Shown: in pieces, positions 22,518 to 33,374 of the stretch | Layout: each line of letters begins with the position of its first letter | Position numbering within the stretch: position 1 is the stretch's first letter | Assembly: GCA_030052745.1 (NCBI GenBank) | Contig: JANBVO010000067.1 | Location: forward strand, 61,455-125,454 | DNA length: 64,000 nt | Direction of reading: 5' to 3' | Source: Pleurostoma richardsiae | Taxonomy: Eukaryota > Ascomycota > Sordariomycetes > Calosphaeriales > Pleurostomataceae | Translations under genes and position numbers: made by a program | Notes under the pieces: generated by a model | Told to the model about the DNA's origin: nothing | The model's database searches: none | Seen by the model: only the letters and a program-made list of their open reading frames with translations

Positions 22518-25500
22518 TCACTCGTCCTTGTCGCTGCTCTCTTCCGACTTGGCCTTGTTGTTCTTCTTCCACTCGCATGCCAGGCAGACGTTGGCCTTCT
22601 CCCTGTCCAGGTTCGGGAAGACGAGCTCGAAGATATCCGAGTACCAGGTCGCGGGGTGCCCCTCGAGACCTTCCTTGATATTCTGCTCACAAGTTAGCTT
22701 CGGGCTCATCCATATACGGAATACTACGAGCAGCTTACCTCTGGTAGCTCCAGCCAGTCCGACATGTTGTCCGCGGGGAAGATAATCATCTTAGACCCGG
22801 CTCTCCGCGCCGCCACCGTCTTTTCTCGCAGTCCTCCGATGCGGAGAACTTTGCCAGTGAGTGTCAACTCGCCAGTCATGGCGATCGTAGGGTCCACCGG
22901 CGTGTCAAGCGCGAGCGAAAGGAGAGACGTCGCCATGGTTATGCCAGCTGAAGGGCCGTCCTTCTGCACGGCGCCCTCCGGCACATGCACATGAATCTTC
23001 GCCTTGTCAAAGAAGTGGTTATCGGGGAACTCCTTCGCCATCATCGCCTTTGCGAAGGAATAAGCGATCTGCGACGACTCCTTCATCACCGTCTTCAGGT
23101 TGCCCGTGATGTCTAGAGATGGCCTGCCGCTCGGCCGCAGCGCCGTCTGCAGGATAGACTCAACGTACATAGCGGCACCGCCCATCTGCGTCCAGGCCAG
23201 TCCCATTGCGACGCCTGGCGGCGTAACATCATATAACCGGTCGGACGTGAAGATGGGGGGACCGACATAGTCCTTGAGGTTGTCCTTGGAGATGGTGACG
23301 TGGACACTCTCCGGTACCTTGAGCGCGAGACGGGGCTTTTCCGTGGTCTCCTTCTCCGAGGCGGTGGATGTGGTAGAAGTCTCGCTCTCCTTGTCGCTAT
23401 CTTCCTTTTCAGACTCCTCTAGCGCAGCCTTGCCCTCGTCGGTAAGAGCCTTCTCCTCTGGCAAGACTTCTTCTCCTAAATCCTGCACGATCTTCAGAGC
23501 TGACTTGCGATAGACCTTCTCGATCTGCTTCTTCAGGTTGCGGACTCCCGACTCGCGGCAGTACGACTTGATAAGCTCCTCGATAGCTTCCTTGTCCATC
23601 TCGACGTCAGCGTCCTTGAGACCAGCGAGTTCCTTGGCAGCCGGTGCCAGATACTTTTCGGCAATGGCCATCTTCTCATCCGAAACGTATCCCGAGAGCC
23701 TGATAACTTCCATTCTGTCCAGGAGAGGGCGAGGGATCGTGTCGGTCATGTTTGCTGTACATACGAAGAGGACCTTCGACAGGTCAACGGGAACATCCAT
23801 GTAATGATCCAGGAAAGAGCTGTTTTGTTCGGGGTCGAGCAACTCGAGAAGGGCCGAAGACGGATCTCCCTGATACCCGCGGCCAATCTTGTCGATCTCG
23901 TCAATCAGAATTAAAGGGTTCTCGGTCTGGCACTTCTTCAGGGCTTGAATGACGCGGCCGGGCAGTGCGCCCACGTAGGTCCGTCGGTGCCCCTTGATTT
24001 CCGCAACGTCTGTGAGACCACCGACGCTGAATCGGTAATACTGGCGGTTGAGAGCGCGAGCAATGGACTTGCCGATACTAGTCTTGCCAACACCAGGCGG
24101 GCCGACGAAGCAGAGGATTTTGCCTTCGACGGTTCCCCGTAGCTTTCCAACAGCAATAAACTCCAAAATGCGATCTTTGACGTCCTTCAGGCCGTAATGA
24201 TCCTCATCTAGGACCTTCATTGCGTTCTGAATGCCGAAGTTTTCGGCACTTCGCTGTCCCCAAGGAATCTGCGTGAGCCAATCTAGGTAATTTCGCGTGA
24301 CGTTGAACTCTGATGCGGCGGGCTCCAAGTGTGCAAGCTTGTTGATCTCATCGTCGAAGACCTTACGGACAGCTTCTGGCATAGCCAGCTTGTCTGCCTT
24401 CTCCTTGAACTTCTCGACAAGCTTGTCCTTCCCGTCAGACTCAATTCCAAGCTCTCGCCGGATACCTTTCATCTGTTCCATGAGCCAATATTCCCTTTGG
24501 CGTTTTGTGATTTTGTTCTCGACGTCCTTGCTAATCTTGGACTGGAGTTGGGCGTTCATCAGTTCCTTCTTGAGGACAACGAGCGATTTCTGCATACGAT
24601 CCTCGACGTTCAGGCTCGACAGCACTTCCTGGAGCTCTGCAGGCTCACCGCTAGAGACAGCAGCGGCAAAGTCGGCAAGCTTAGCTGGTTCAGCAGTGAC
24701 ATTTCCAGTCGACTGACTCATAGAGAACGTGGATATCTGGTCCCTGAACAAGCTGTTCATCTGTGCGACTTCCTTGAAGACGTTGACAATTTCATTCGTT
24801 ACCGCACGTACGACAGGGCTCTTGGGGTCGTGAGGCTCTTCAGTGAGGTTCTCGACGTTCACAAGGCTGACGGGGTATTTCCGAAGGAACGACGTCGGCT
24901 CATACTTCTCCTGCGCAGAGTCGGACTTCGGTGTGACAGCGCTCTCTTCAAAGCTTGCTACCACATCGCCCTTCTTCTCCTGTTGAGCCTCCTCCTCAAC
25001 AGGCTTCGCAGGTATCGCCTCGGGTTCTGCTGGCTCGGCGTCGGACTTCTTGGTCTCACTGGCAGATGGCGGGATGAGCGTGGACAGGCGGATGCGTCGG
25101 TGTGGGTACAGGATGGCCGTCAAAGCACCCGGTTCCCCGTGGACAGGAAAAGCACTGGTGATCTGGGCGAAGACACCAACGTCGTAAACATCCTCCGGTT
25201 TATGGATGACGTCGTCGTCGGCATTCTCATCCTTGAAGAGGAAGGCACCAACGTACGGCTGGCCGCGTTTGATCATCTCGGTTATGGCAGCAGAGACGTT
25301 CGGATCCCTAATCGTAATCGCCTTGTAGAACCCTGGGAACAAAGGACGCTTCGCAATAGGAATAGCCATGACTTGGGGGTATACCTCGGGCACGAGGGGC
25401 TTCTGAAGCGCTCGATCCGATTTTCGGCCTTTCCGTCCTCCATCCCCTGAACCACTTTCGTTGCCTGAACCGGATGCGCCGGCCGGTGCGCTGCTACCTC

Positions 25501-25885
25501 TACCATCTGGCGACTCGGGCTTGCCCTGGCCATCTCCATTGGATGGTGACTCGGAGCTTGAGGTTTTGACATCGTTGGTCTCGTGCTCTTCAGCTTCCTT
25601 TTCCCTTTCGAGATTTGCCTTTGCTTCCTCTTCCGACAAGGGCTCGATAGCATTGTCGAAGAAGCCCTGCCCCTTTTGCTTCCAGTGCGTGGCTGTCGTC
25701 GAAAAGTCCGATGTTCTTATGGAGTCGGCCGACCCTATCGGAGGTAAGGATATAGACGCTGGTCGAGGCCTGCCAGGCGCGTTTGTGATGTAGAGTCTCG
25801 CGGAACGCCCGGTGAGTGTCCTACTCGCATAACGGGTCAAGTTCCCGAGCGCTGGGCGCCGAGGTAGGCGTTGCCGGAGAAGCAT
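22518..25885 (-). CDS. PIM1: Mitochondrial Lon protease homologue (PIM1)
   Basis: ATP-dependent serine protease of the mitochondrial matrix, degrading damaged proteins and supporting mtDNA maintenance. Exons 22739-25885 and 22518-22682 (56-nt intron) give 1103 residues, the normal length for fungal Lon. The N terminus is an Arg-rich import sequence ([14 protein letters not shown]), followed by a disordered Gly/Ser stretch with a basic patch and the substrate-binding LON domain from about 165. The AAA+ module has Walker [10 protein letters not shown] (about 593) and Walker [11 protein letters not shown] (about 661). The protease domain has the catalytic Ser in KDGPSAG (about 977) and the Lys in [12 protein letters not shown], 43 residues later, as in human LONP1. 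The second exon adds the conserved tail [19 protein letters not shown], with a Lys/Glu-rich end. No key residue is missing. Confidence 0.97.
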
Positions 25886-26767
25886 TGTTGAGGCTTGAAG
25901 CTGTGTCGTATAGCTGTCGCGTGCAAGCGGGCTTCACTCCTGTTAGCGGCCCGGGGATCGTTCGAGGCACTGCAGTCCGCACTGGTTGAGCCGGCGATAT
26001 GGTTCTCTCCTGAAAGCCGTAAAGCATTCAGAAGGAGGTGGATGTCCAAAGGGACAGAAAAAAGAAGGCGTGGCGAAGATCCTATCCCAAGATCTATCAA
26101 GTGGCTAGAAGCGCTGTCTTAATAATTGAAGACCTCCAAGCTCGGCCTTAGGCCAGATTCAACGCCGGTGAAAAATTGCCTATCCGTCATCATTCGGCAA
26201 AGCTTCGGCCACCCGACTTCAGGTACCAACAGTTATACGTACTACCAGTGCACCAGCCACACTGCTAGATCTTATCAGGGGCCCCGATAGCGATAAGAGA
26301 CTCCCAAGGGCGATAAGATCACCTCGGCACTGAGGTGGGCTTGAGAAGACTGCGGGGCATTGGCAGGCCTCGTCCAGACTCCCGACACTTGTACCCCACA
26401 TTCGATCATCTGTTACTGCCCCAGACTCGTCACCTACGGAGTACCTGGTTACGCACGCACCTTAACAGCTCTCGTATTTCCATTGTTCTCTCATCCCTTC
26501 TTAACTGTCCGGCCTCCCGAGCGTGAGGCTGACCTGTTTCTTCCTCTCCTTCATCGCTGTCTCTTCTTATCCGCAACTTTGCAAGGACTTGTGCTTTGAT
26601 TTGAGCTTGTAAAATTGACCTATATACGAAGGCTTCTTTCATCTTTCATCCCTGGACGTCTTCTGAAAGTCACTCGTCTTATTGATCCTTTCCACGTCAG
26701 GCGAGACGTCTGTCCCGACTCAGAGACACCACATATCTAAGGGGAGGTTCTTGGTGCTACTATTGCA
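25886..26767. other. Divergent promoter region (Lon / small acidic protein)
   Basis: 882 bases between two outward-pointing starts. It contains the leaders of both genes and no open frame worth reporting. Confidence 0.5.
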
Positions 26768-27298
26768 ATGCCTAAGACGGATGAAGCAACCGACGTAGCC
26801 TCTGAGGTGTCTCGCCTATCACTACAGTCCTCTACGAAGAAAACCCCGCCACAGCCAGCAAAATTGAAGACGAAAGAGATTGCAGACTCGTGGGAAGATG
26901 AGGATGTCTCATCCAGCTCAGACGAAGAGGCCGGCACGGAGAGTCGCGCATCAACATCGGCTCAAGAGGGCACGACAGCTCCTCCACCGACCCCCCTCTC
27001 ACCAAACTACAGTCCATCCCGGTCATTCTCGCCAATCTCATCGCCAGTCTCTCAGAATGTCGGTCAGAATACAGATGTATCAGGTGAACGTCGTCGGCCA
27101 GAGAAGACGGACGCGGTTGCTCGGAGGATGATCGCTAGTGCTCTGGGTGTGAAGGTGCCAAAACTGACGGAGGAGCAGAGGGCTTACGACAAGGCCATCA
27201 AAGAGAAGGAACGGAAGAGGAGAGAGGAAGAGAAGGCGGCGGAGAAGAGGAAGGAAGTCGAAGCTGAGAAGGCCAAGGCAGCGATCTGGGATGACTAG
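26768..27298 (+). CDS. Small conserved-looking protein with acidic N-half and charged coiled C-half
   Basis: Single-exon protein of 176 residues that I cannot assign to a characterised family. Residues 1-50 hold short Ser/Lys stretches and an acidic patch (DSWEDEDVSSSSDEE) that looks like a casein-kinase-2 target. Residues 60-110 are Ser/Pro-rich and disordered. Residues 112-135 form an ordered-looking block (DAVARRMIASALGVKVPK), and 140-172 are a highly charged Lys/Glu helix ending in AKAAIWDD. The Trp-Asp-Asp ending and the AVARRMIASALGV block look selected rather than random, so I believe it is coding. The alternating Lys/Glu helix suggests a protein- or RNA-binding partner, but no function is claimed. 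Confidence 0.8.
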   Translation: MPKTDEATDVASEVSRLSLQSSTKKTPPQPAKLKTKEIADSWEDEDVSSSSDEEAGTESRASTSAQEGTTAPPPTPLSPNYSPSRSFSPISSPVSQNVGQNTDVSGERRRPEKTDAVARRMIASALGVKVPKLTEEQRAYDKAIKEKERKRREEEKAAEKRKEVEAEKAKAAIWDD

Positions 27299-28109
27299 AA
27301 GACCTGGATCGACAAGCCAAGAGTCTCCGGCTTGGTATTCTGCGAGAACACTCAGCACCTGCACAAGTATTGTGAAACCTGATATGTCAAGCTTACTATT
27401 CCGAAAGGATGCCAGGTCAAAGTTCGTGCCTCCTGTTTCACACGCGGCTTGGGATCATACGTCAGATGAGACATAGCCCTCAGTAACGCACCTTTGCAGC
27501 TCTTGTATCATGGAAGAGGGGACTTCATGGAAGAAGGCAAAGCATTTATCTCCTGTGTAAAAAATGGGCTAAGCAGCGAGTAGATGGGTATATCTATCAT
27601 CCCGAGATTATCCAGATCCACCCTCTTGACGACTTTTGAACCCAATAACGTGATAGGAGCTGGATATGACTTCGCCAGCACGAATAGAGTACTAGCTTTG
27701 CTTCATCCTCACTATCCCAATAACAATCCCGAATCATCTAGCGATTCCGGCTCTCTGGCCTCAGTATGTATCTGCAGGCTATCCTGACGGCGTTCGGATT
27801 GACGCTAGATGTCGTGTGAAACACGGCGCCTCAGAAGAGCACTGCTTGTCCCAGTCTCTCAATATTCTATACCGGACACCTCATAGCGTGAAAGGGCTAG
27901 GCATCCGTGATAGAATCGACTACCCCTGGGGCAGCTGATTCGTGGTTAATGTGCCAGTTTTCAGCAGTTTTGGCGGCTTCCTGACACGCTAGAGTCGTCG
28001 ATGACCTCCAACAGCCCTCATGGCCGATAGCCACATACAGCCACGGCCCCTTAGAAGCGTTCAAGTGCTAGAACATATTCCCAATTCGCCATTGCCAGGA
28101 CAAGGAACA
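27299..28109. other. Intergenic region between convergent genes
   Basis: 3' flanks of the small acidic protein and RRG7. No feature is supportable. Confidence 0.5.
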
Positions 28110-28844
28110 TCAATCCTTCATGGGCCCTGGGGCGGGGGGTTCCCGAAGCGGAATATATCCGCCCTTCCAGGTCAGAAGGAGGTCGGCTTCATCCTCCCGT
28201 CCCGGCACGTACCGCGTGCCAGCTCCGAGGCCGTCCAGCCCTTGCTCCTCGGCAGGATGGTTCCACAGCATCTGCCGCACGTGGCCCGCCCGCGAGCACG
28301 AGACAAACGCCATCGGCCAGCGACTCCGGCCGAGCGAGTCGCGGACCCCCTTCGTTGCAGGCCTCTCCGTGACCAGAAGACCCAGTACTCCAGAGCCACG
28401 CCAACCGACCGGTGCGCCGGCGAACGCGCCCTCGAGCTCACGGATCAGGTGCGGGCCGATCTTGCGGGCGAGCGCCTTGCACTGTACCAGGACACGGAGA
28501 GGCTGTGGCGCTGAGGGAACCGACCATGTGCCCAAGAGATCGATTCCGAAATCGGAATGGCCACCTACCCGTCGCAGCGAGAAGCCATACCGCGCTAAGG
28601 TGTCCGCAATGGTGTACTCATAGCGGGTTCCCACGTAGACGGTGGAGGCCGGGTCCAGGCCGGAGCGGTCCGCGTAGGCTAGAAATGAGGGAAGATCGTG
28701 GTGGTTTGTTGTTGGGGGTTCCGGGTATATGAGCGTGGTTGCGGAGCTCGAGTAAACGTTCTGAGACTGGCGAGCTTCGGCCTGCAGGAGATATCGATGA
28801 AAGGGGACGGTCCTGCGAAAGGTAGCAGTAACGCGAGAGATCAT
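28110..28844 (-). CDS. RRG7: RRG7-like mitochondrial protein (DUF2034, restriction-endonuclease fold)
   Basis: Homologue of yeast RRG7 (required for respiratory growth 7), a mitochondrial protein with a PD-(D/E)XK nuclease-like fold whose loss destabilises respiration. Single exon, 244 residues. Residues 1-35 form an Arg/Ser-rich presequence (MISRVTATFRRTVPFHRY). The conserved domain starts with VYVGTRYEYTIADTLARYGF and continues with GGHSDFGIDLLG and RVLVQCKA, which supply the Asp and Gln-x-Lys of the nuclease-like active site. Family signatures IRELEGAFAGAP and ATKGVRDSLGRSRWPM follow. Domain order and length match fungal members. It is divergent from MED21 across only 333 bases, so the two probably share a promoter region. 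The RRG7 name rests on recalled family patterns, not a database search. Confidence 0.88.
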   Translation of the reverse strand: MISRVTATFRRTVPFHRYLLQAEARQSQNVYSSSATTLIYPEPPTTNHHDLPSFLAYADRSGLDPASTVYVGTRYEYTIADTLARYGFSLRRVGGHSDFGIDLLGTWSVPSAPQPLRVLVQCKALARKIGPHLIRELEGAFAGAPVGWRGSGVLGLLVTERPATKGVRDSLGRSRWPMAFVSCSRAGHVRQMLWNHPAEEQGLDGLGAGTRYVPGREDEADLLLTWKGGYIPLREPPAPGPMKD

Positions 28845-29177
28845 TGTCGTGCCATGATATGAGAATGGGAAATATAACTCTGTCGCTAGATGCCTTGTAC
28901 TTCAGCTGCTATGATATCGACTCAGTTTCCCCTCATAACCTTTCGTTCACTGTATTATGCTGTCCGCACAGGTGGTATGAAGTGAGGATGATATCCTCAA
29001 TGAAGGCAAGGCGCCGCAGTGCATGATTGGCTAGAACCTCTTCTCACTCTAGCCAGCCCAATGAAGCTCGGACCATCTACTACCCACCCCAGCATCCAGG
29101 TCCTCGCGTATTCAACGTCTATGCAACTCTCGGCATAGCAGCCAGGTGCACCCCGGGGCAAACGGCAGAAGCGAAGG
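28845..29177. promoter_or_regulatory. Short divergent promoter shared by RRG7 and MED21
   Basis: 333 bases separate the two ATGs, which point outward. All core promoter elements for both genes must lie here or inside the leaders. No clear TATA box was seen. Confidence 0.5.
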
Positions 29178-29701
29178 ATGGGAGACCGGCTCACCCAACT
29201 GCAAGATGCTGTGGATCAGGTACGCTCTTTCTAACAAGCTAGACTGCACGCGCTGACGTGAATCTGCCAGCTCGCCCAGCAGTTCGTTGCCTGCATCCAC
29301 TATATCCATCGACACCATGACCTTGAGACGCTCGGGCCAAGCGACAAGATTAGAGAGTTGAAGCAGGAGGAAAACCAGAAAGAAGGTATGAGTAGACGCC
29401 CACTCCGGACGATTGATGGTCTCGGCTCACGCTCCGCATAGTCGATCCTCTGCCGCCGGACGTCTTCAAGGCCGGCCAGATCGAGCTGGCGCGGGACCTC
29501 ATACTCAAGGAGCAGCAGATCGAGTACCTCATATCCAGCCTGCCGGGTCTTGATAACAGCGAGACGGACCAAGAGCGGTGCATCAAGGAGCTCGAGGAAG
29601 AGCTGAAGATTGCTGAAGCCCAGCGACAGGATGCGATCCGTGAGAAGGACGAGGTCTTGGCGAAACTGGACCAGGTTATTCGAAGTGTTCGGCGGCCGTA
29701 G
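29178..29701 (+). CDS. MED21: Mediator complex subunit 21
   Basis: MED21 (SRB7), a middle-module Mediator subunit that pairs with MED7 and links activators to RNA polymerase II. Exons 29178-29219, 29271-29385 and 29442-29701, with introns of 51 and 56 nt, give 138 residues, normal for the family. The start [19 protein letters not shown] is the characteristic MED21 N terminus and is split by the first intron after only 14 codons, which is why no long open frame shows it. The middle has [12 protein letters not shown], then the loop with [14 protein letters not shown] long coiled coil follows ([18 protein letters not shown] through [15 protein letters not shown]), the part that pairs with MED7. 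It lies between divergent RRG7 and the convergent nucleotidase gene. Confidence 0.93.
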
Positions 29702-30017
29702 CTCCAGCTCACCACGGCATAAATGAGAAATTATACGGAAGCAAGGGCTCGGGGAATTGACGCGCGCGGTATATGAGGCCTGCGAATGATACCCCTTAGA
29801 GGCGGCAGGAAAATGTACTTTACATCGGTGTTAGGTGTGGATCTTGAGAGCATTCAGCCCCCCAGGGATCGACCGTGTATGCTATGGCTTCTCTAGGAAT
29901 AAGAAACAAAGCATTAAAATTCTATGGACGTATATGTCTCTAAATCTACCATGAAATGTTGGTGTAGGTGCTATGATGCCCATCAAATCCAAGACTGCGA
30001 TTCGACTTGCCGGAGCT
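29702..30017. other. Convergent 3' flanks
   Basis: 316 bases between the stops of MED21 and the nucleotidase. AT-rich, with no gene. Confidence 0.5.
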
Positions 30018-30931
30018 TCACGATGAGGATGACTTGAAGACCTGCGGGAATATGGTCCGTAACTCCTCCAGGTGTGTGATCTGATGTTCTGCCGCCTTCG
30101 TCTTGGGGGGCTTGACTCCTTCCTCGACCAGATGGACTGTATTCCAGCCCAGCTCATAAGCCGCCTTGCAGTTGATGTAGGAGTCATCTTGCAAGGCCGT
30201 CAGCATGAATACAGTGGCATATACGCTACACAACCTATAGAGTACTTACCGACGAAGAAACAATCCTTAACATTGTCGACACCGGCCTCCTTCATCGCCT
30301 TGGCGAAACTGTCCTCTTGTGGCTTGCAGACGAAGGGCACCTTGGCGTAATCACAGTAAGTAATGCCCTCAAAGAGGTCTTCGATCTCGAGGAGCCGCAC
30401 GACCCTCCTGCCATGGGTAATGTAGGCGTTAGTAAAGAGCCACAGCCTAACTTTGCTCCTGTCAATATCCTCCAGGAGGCGGCGAAGCTGCGGGTTGGGC
30501 TTGATGACACCCTCTAGGGGGAGGGCGTCGTCCACCTTGGAGTTGTACTCCAAGGGGTCAATTTTGTGGTGCCTGACGAGGCCCTCGATGGCTAGGCCAT
30601 ACGTCTGGTAGTACTCTGCATGAAGCCTGACAGCTTCATCCCAGGATAACGAGAGATGCTTCGCGAAGTAGTCATCTATCAGCTTTGCCATGAGATCGTG
30701 GACCTTTGCGCCTGCACTCCCGGTTAGCGAACATGCGGCGAAAATATGAACGACTGGTTACGGTGTATCTTACTTTTCGGGTAGAGGCAGTTGTCAATGT
30801 CGCTGCATATCGGGTCAGAACCTTTACCATGACGAATTATCAAGGATAGCCACCTCAGCCGCCGCAACTTACAAGAAGAAGACTGGTTTACGGTGGTCTG
30901 CGCCATTGGTGGCGGGGCCTTCAGAACCCAT
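30018..30931 (-). CDS. SDT1: HAD-family pyrimidine 5'-nucleotidase (SDT1/PHM8-like)
   Basis: Haloacid-dehalogenase phosphatase of the SDT1/PHM8 type, removing phosphate from UMP/CMP and related nucleotides in the cytosol. Four exons, 30873-30931, 30774-30802, 30250-30711 and 30018-30187, give 239 residues. HAD motif I is FFDIDNCLYP (nucleophile Asp and second Asp), assembled across introns one and two. Motif II is LFTNAY, motif III is the Lys in FVCKPQEDSF, and motif IV FVDDS is assembled across the last intron. All catalytic residues are present. The second intron could end at either of two nearby AG sites; only the downstream one keeps the frame and gives the family's LYPKSAKVHDLM. SDT1 and PHM8 are close paralogues in yeast, so the symbol is a family label. 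Confidence 0.92.
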
Positions 30932-33374
30932 GGCGATAGTTTCCGGCTCAGAGCTTCTCCTGGGAGATGCTTGTATGTAAGTCTTGACAAGTCGAGCCTA
31001 TGCCTCCCCTAAATCGCGCAAGCAGCTTGTATGGTGATTGATGGGCAAGGCAGTCTATATATGCGATCGAGAGCTGTATGTCGTGATGAAGGGTTCCGTG
31101 AAAGAAAGGTGGATAGAGCTACGGTGAGGAGGCGACCCTAAGAGAAGCTTTAACAACGGAGGCAGTCGTCTGCCTTGGACTAATGATTCTCATGCACAGC
31201 GTAAACCTCGATGCAATTCTATAACTGGGACTCGTCACACATGACAACAGCACGTACATATATATATATATATATATATATATTCAAAATACATTTATCT
31301 ATTCTGCACTCTGCCTTGTTTCTGTGCTGGGGCATAGAGAGTATTGCGGTCGAAGTTGAGTCAGGCCGGAGTCCGGACAATGCGCCCGATTCCCGGAGCG
31401 GGGCGATTTCTGCGGACAGCTTCCGGGTGAAGACCTGTGACGATGCCGTCATCAGAGGACACCAAGATCTGATCATACAGATCCTTCATGAATAAGGGCT
31501 CATTTAAAGAGTGTATATCCTATGAAGTAACCTTAATCACTGTTAGAGGCTGTACTTCGGACGATTGACAGGCCAAAGGCTGGACAAGGTGATGAAGATT
31601 CTCTAGTTGCTCGAGAGTGTGGGAGATGCAGGGAGGGCAAGGTATCCTGGCGACGCCACAGTGGCTGGTGGGACAGGAAACTAGCGCGTCTTGTGATAAC
31701 GGAAAATGCCATACACTATGTCCGGGTCGTAAGCGGCATCCATCTGCAGGTGTGTGTCGAAAATTTGGATTGTGGAGGCAGGTCAGTAACAGTATGTCTC
31801 CGTCTCCTGACGCGGGCAGGTGTCGGAGAAGCCCTCGGCGGTCCACGGTTGCGGGCTCAGTTGGAGCCAAGCTCAGAGTGGCCTGGGCAGAGCAGCGGTC
31901 TACCTCTGGAGACACGACTCGTGTATTGCAATTATAGAAGGGCATTGAGTGCTCTGTACTATACGTACGACGCCGTGTAAAGTCTGGTACGTGTCGTCGA
32001 GGCTCAGGAGTCGACGCGACAGGGCTGCGGCACAATCCAAACAATTAAACGACCCTGGACAAACCCATGTGACGCGACGAGAATCCCGACACCGATACCG
32101 ACGCCGACAGCAGGACACTGACCACTGTGTGGTCCATGTCTTACTGCGTAGGTACACGGGCTCCGCCGAGCTTGCTGTGGACCCAAGGTCTAGAAAGGCT
32201 TGCCAGCGGCCAGTGACGGTGTACCGATGACATGACATGCCTGAGCTAATAACGACAGGATCCGGGGGGGCCTGGGATGCTGACATGGAGCGGGAAATAC
32301 GCTATATAAGGGTCGTCATACCCGCCGGGAAGGGAGCATGTTTTGCGATTCCGTTCGGCTGAGAACAGAGGCGCAGAGAAGGAGAATCGTGTTGGCAAGA
32401 GGCAGAGAGGCACAGAATGGATGGAGGCTTGAGATGGAAGTGTCCAGAAGCCAGATCGCGGGACGATGCTCCATCTTGACCGGGCAGAGACAGGAGCAAC
32501 CTTGCACGTTAGTTTAGTGTGCGCAGTAGGTAACGTTAGGTAAGGTCTCGCTCGTGGATTTGACTGTTGGTGAGAGCTGCATCATCGAACGGTGACATCT
32601 CGTGTCTGGACTGTGCAGACGGGCGTGTACCGCCCCTGCAAATCAAACACGCAGCGGTACCTCGAGTCAGAGAGTGGGACGAGCCGGCACGAGAAAGGGG
32701 GTACCTGGCCCGAGCGCAGATCGCCCGCGACGGCGAAAGTACCGCGTGCGGATACGGACGGTACCTTGCCTTACTGCAGCCTACCCAGCCTACCTGACCT
32801 TACGGTGGACGGGTATGGGTACTATGGGTACTACGTACGCTGTAGGCGTGGGCCCGGGTACTAACGTACCTACTAACGTTAACGTGAAGGTGCACTGTAC
32901 GCGCGCCTTCCACTCCGAGTGGCCGAGACGCACGACAACCCCCCCTTCTCCTCCTCCCCAGCCAAAACCTCAAAGGGCCTGACCCCGGTCCGCACAGCCC
33001 AGTTGCAGCGCCATTTTCGGTAAGGTATCGTCCCTCTGTGGATGCCGTGGTGCGCCGCTTTGCTCAGCAATTCCCTTCCCACCACCCCCCGATCCAGCCC
33101 AGCTTCTTTCCACCACCTGGACATCCAATCTCTGTCCCATTCCATCCTCCACCACCAACTCGTCACCACTGCCGCATCCTCCGTCCCGTTCACGCTGCTG
33201 CAGACCCAACGAGGATCTCGCAGGGACAAGAGCGTATCGTGACGGCTTCTCGTTCTTCCTTCTTTTCTCCCCCCATCTTTTCCTTGACGGAATCCTTTCC
33301 TTTCTCTTCCGCCGTCGGGGGCCCCTCCTTGCGTCCTTCCTTTTGGTTTCCCCCAGTTCCCCAGATAGATCATC
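30932..33374. other. 2.4-kb region between divergent genes
   Basis: Lies between the nucleotidase and KH-protein starts. It holds an AT dinucleotide microsatellite (31258-31283), scattered GTACC/GGTAC-rich sequence (32600-32880) and a CT-rich leader before the KH gene (33100-33370). No coding exon or RNA gene was recognised. Confidence 0.45.
31258..31283. repeat. (AT)13 microsatellite
   Basis: Uninterrupted alternating A/T run of 26 bases in an intergenic region, likely length-variable between isolates. Confidence 0.95.

Noticed and set aside
24329-25450. 373-codon open frame on the plus strand
   Set aside because: It is antisense to the Lon protease gene with no family content; a codon-bias shadow.
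30712-30717. Upstream AG of the two 3' splice choices in the nucleotidase second intron
   Set aside because: Using the first AG breaks the frame before KVHDLM; only the second AG restores it.
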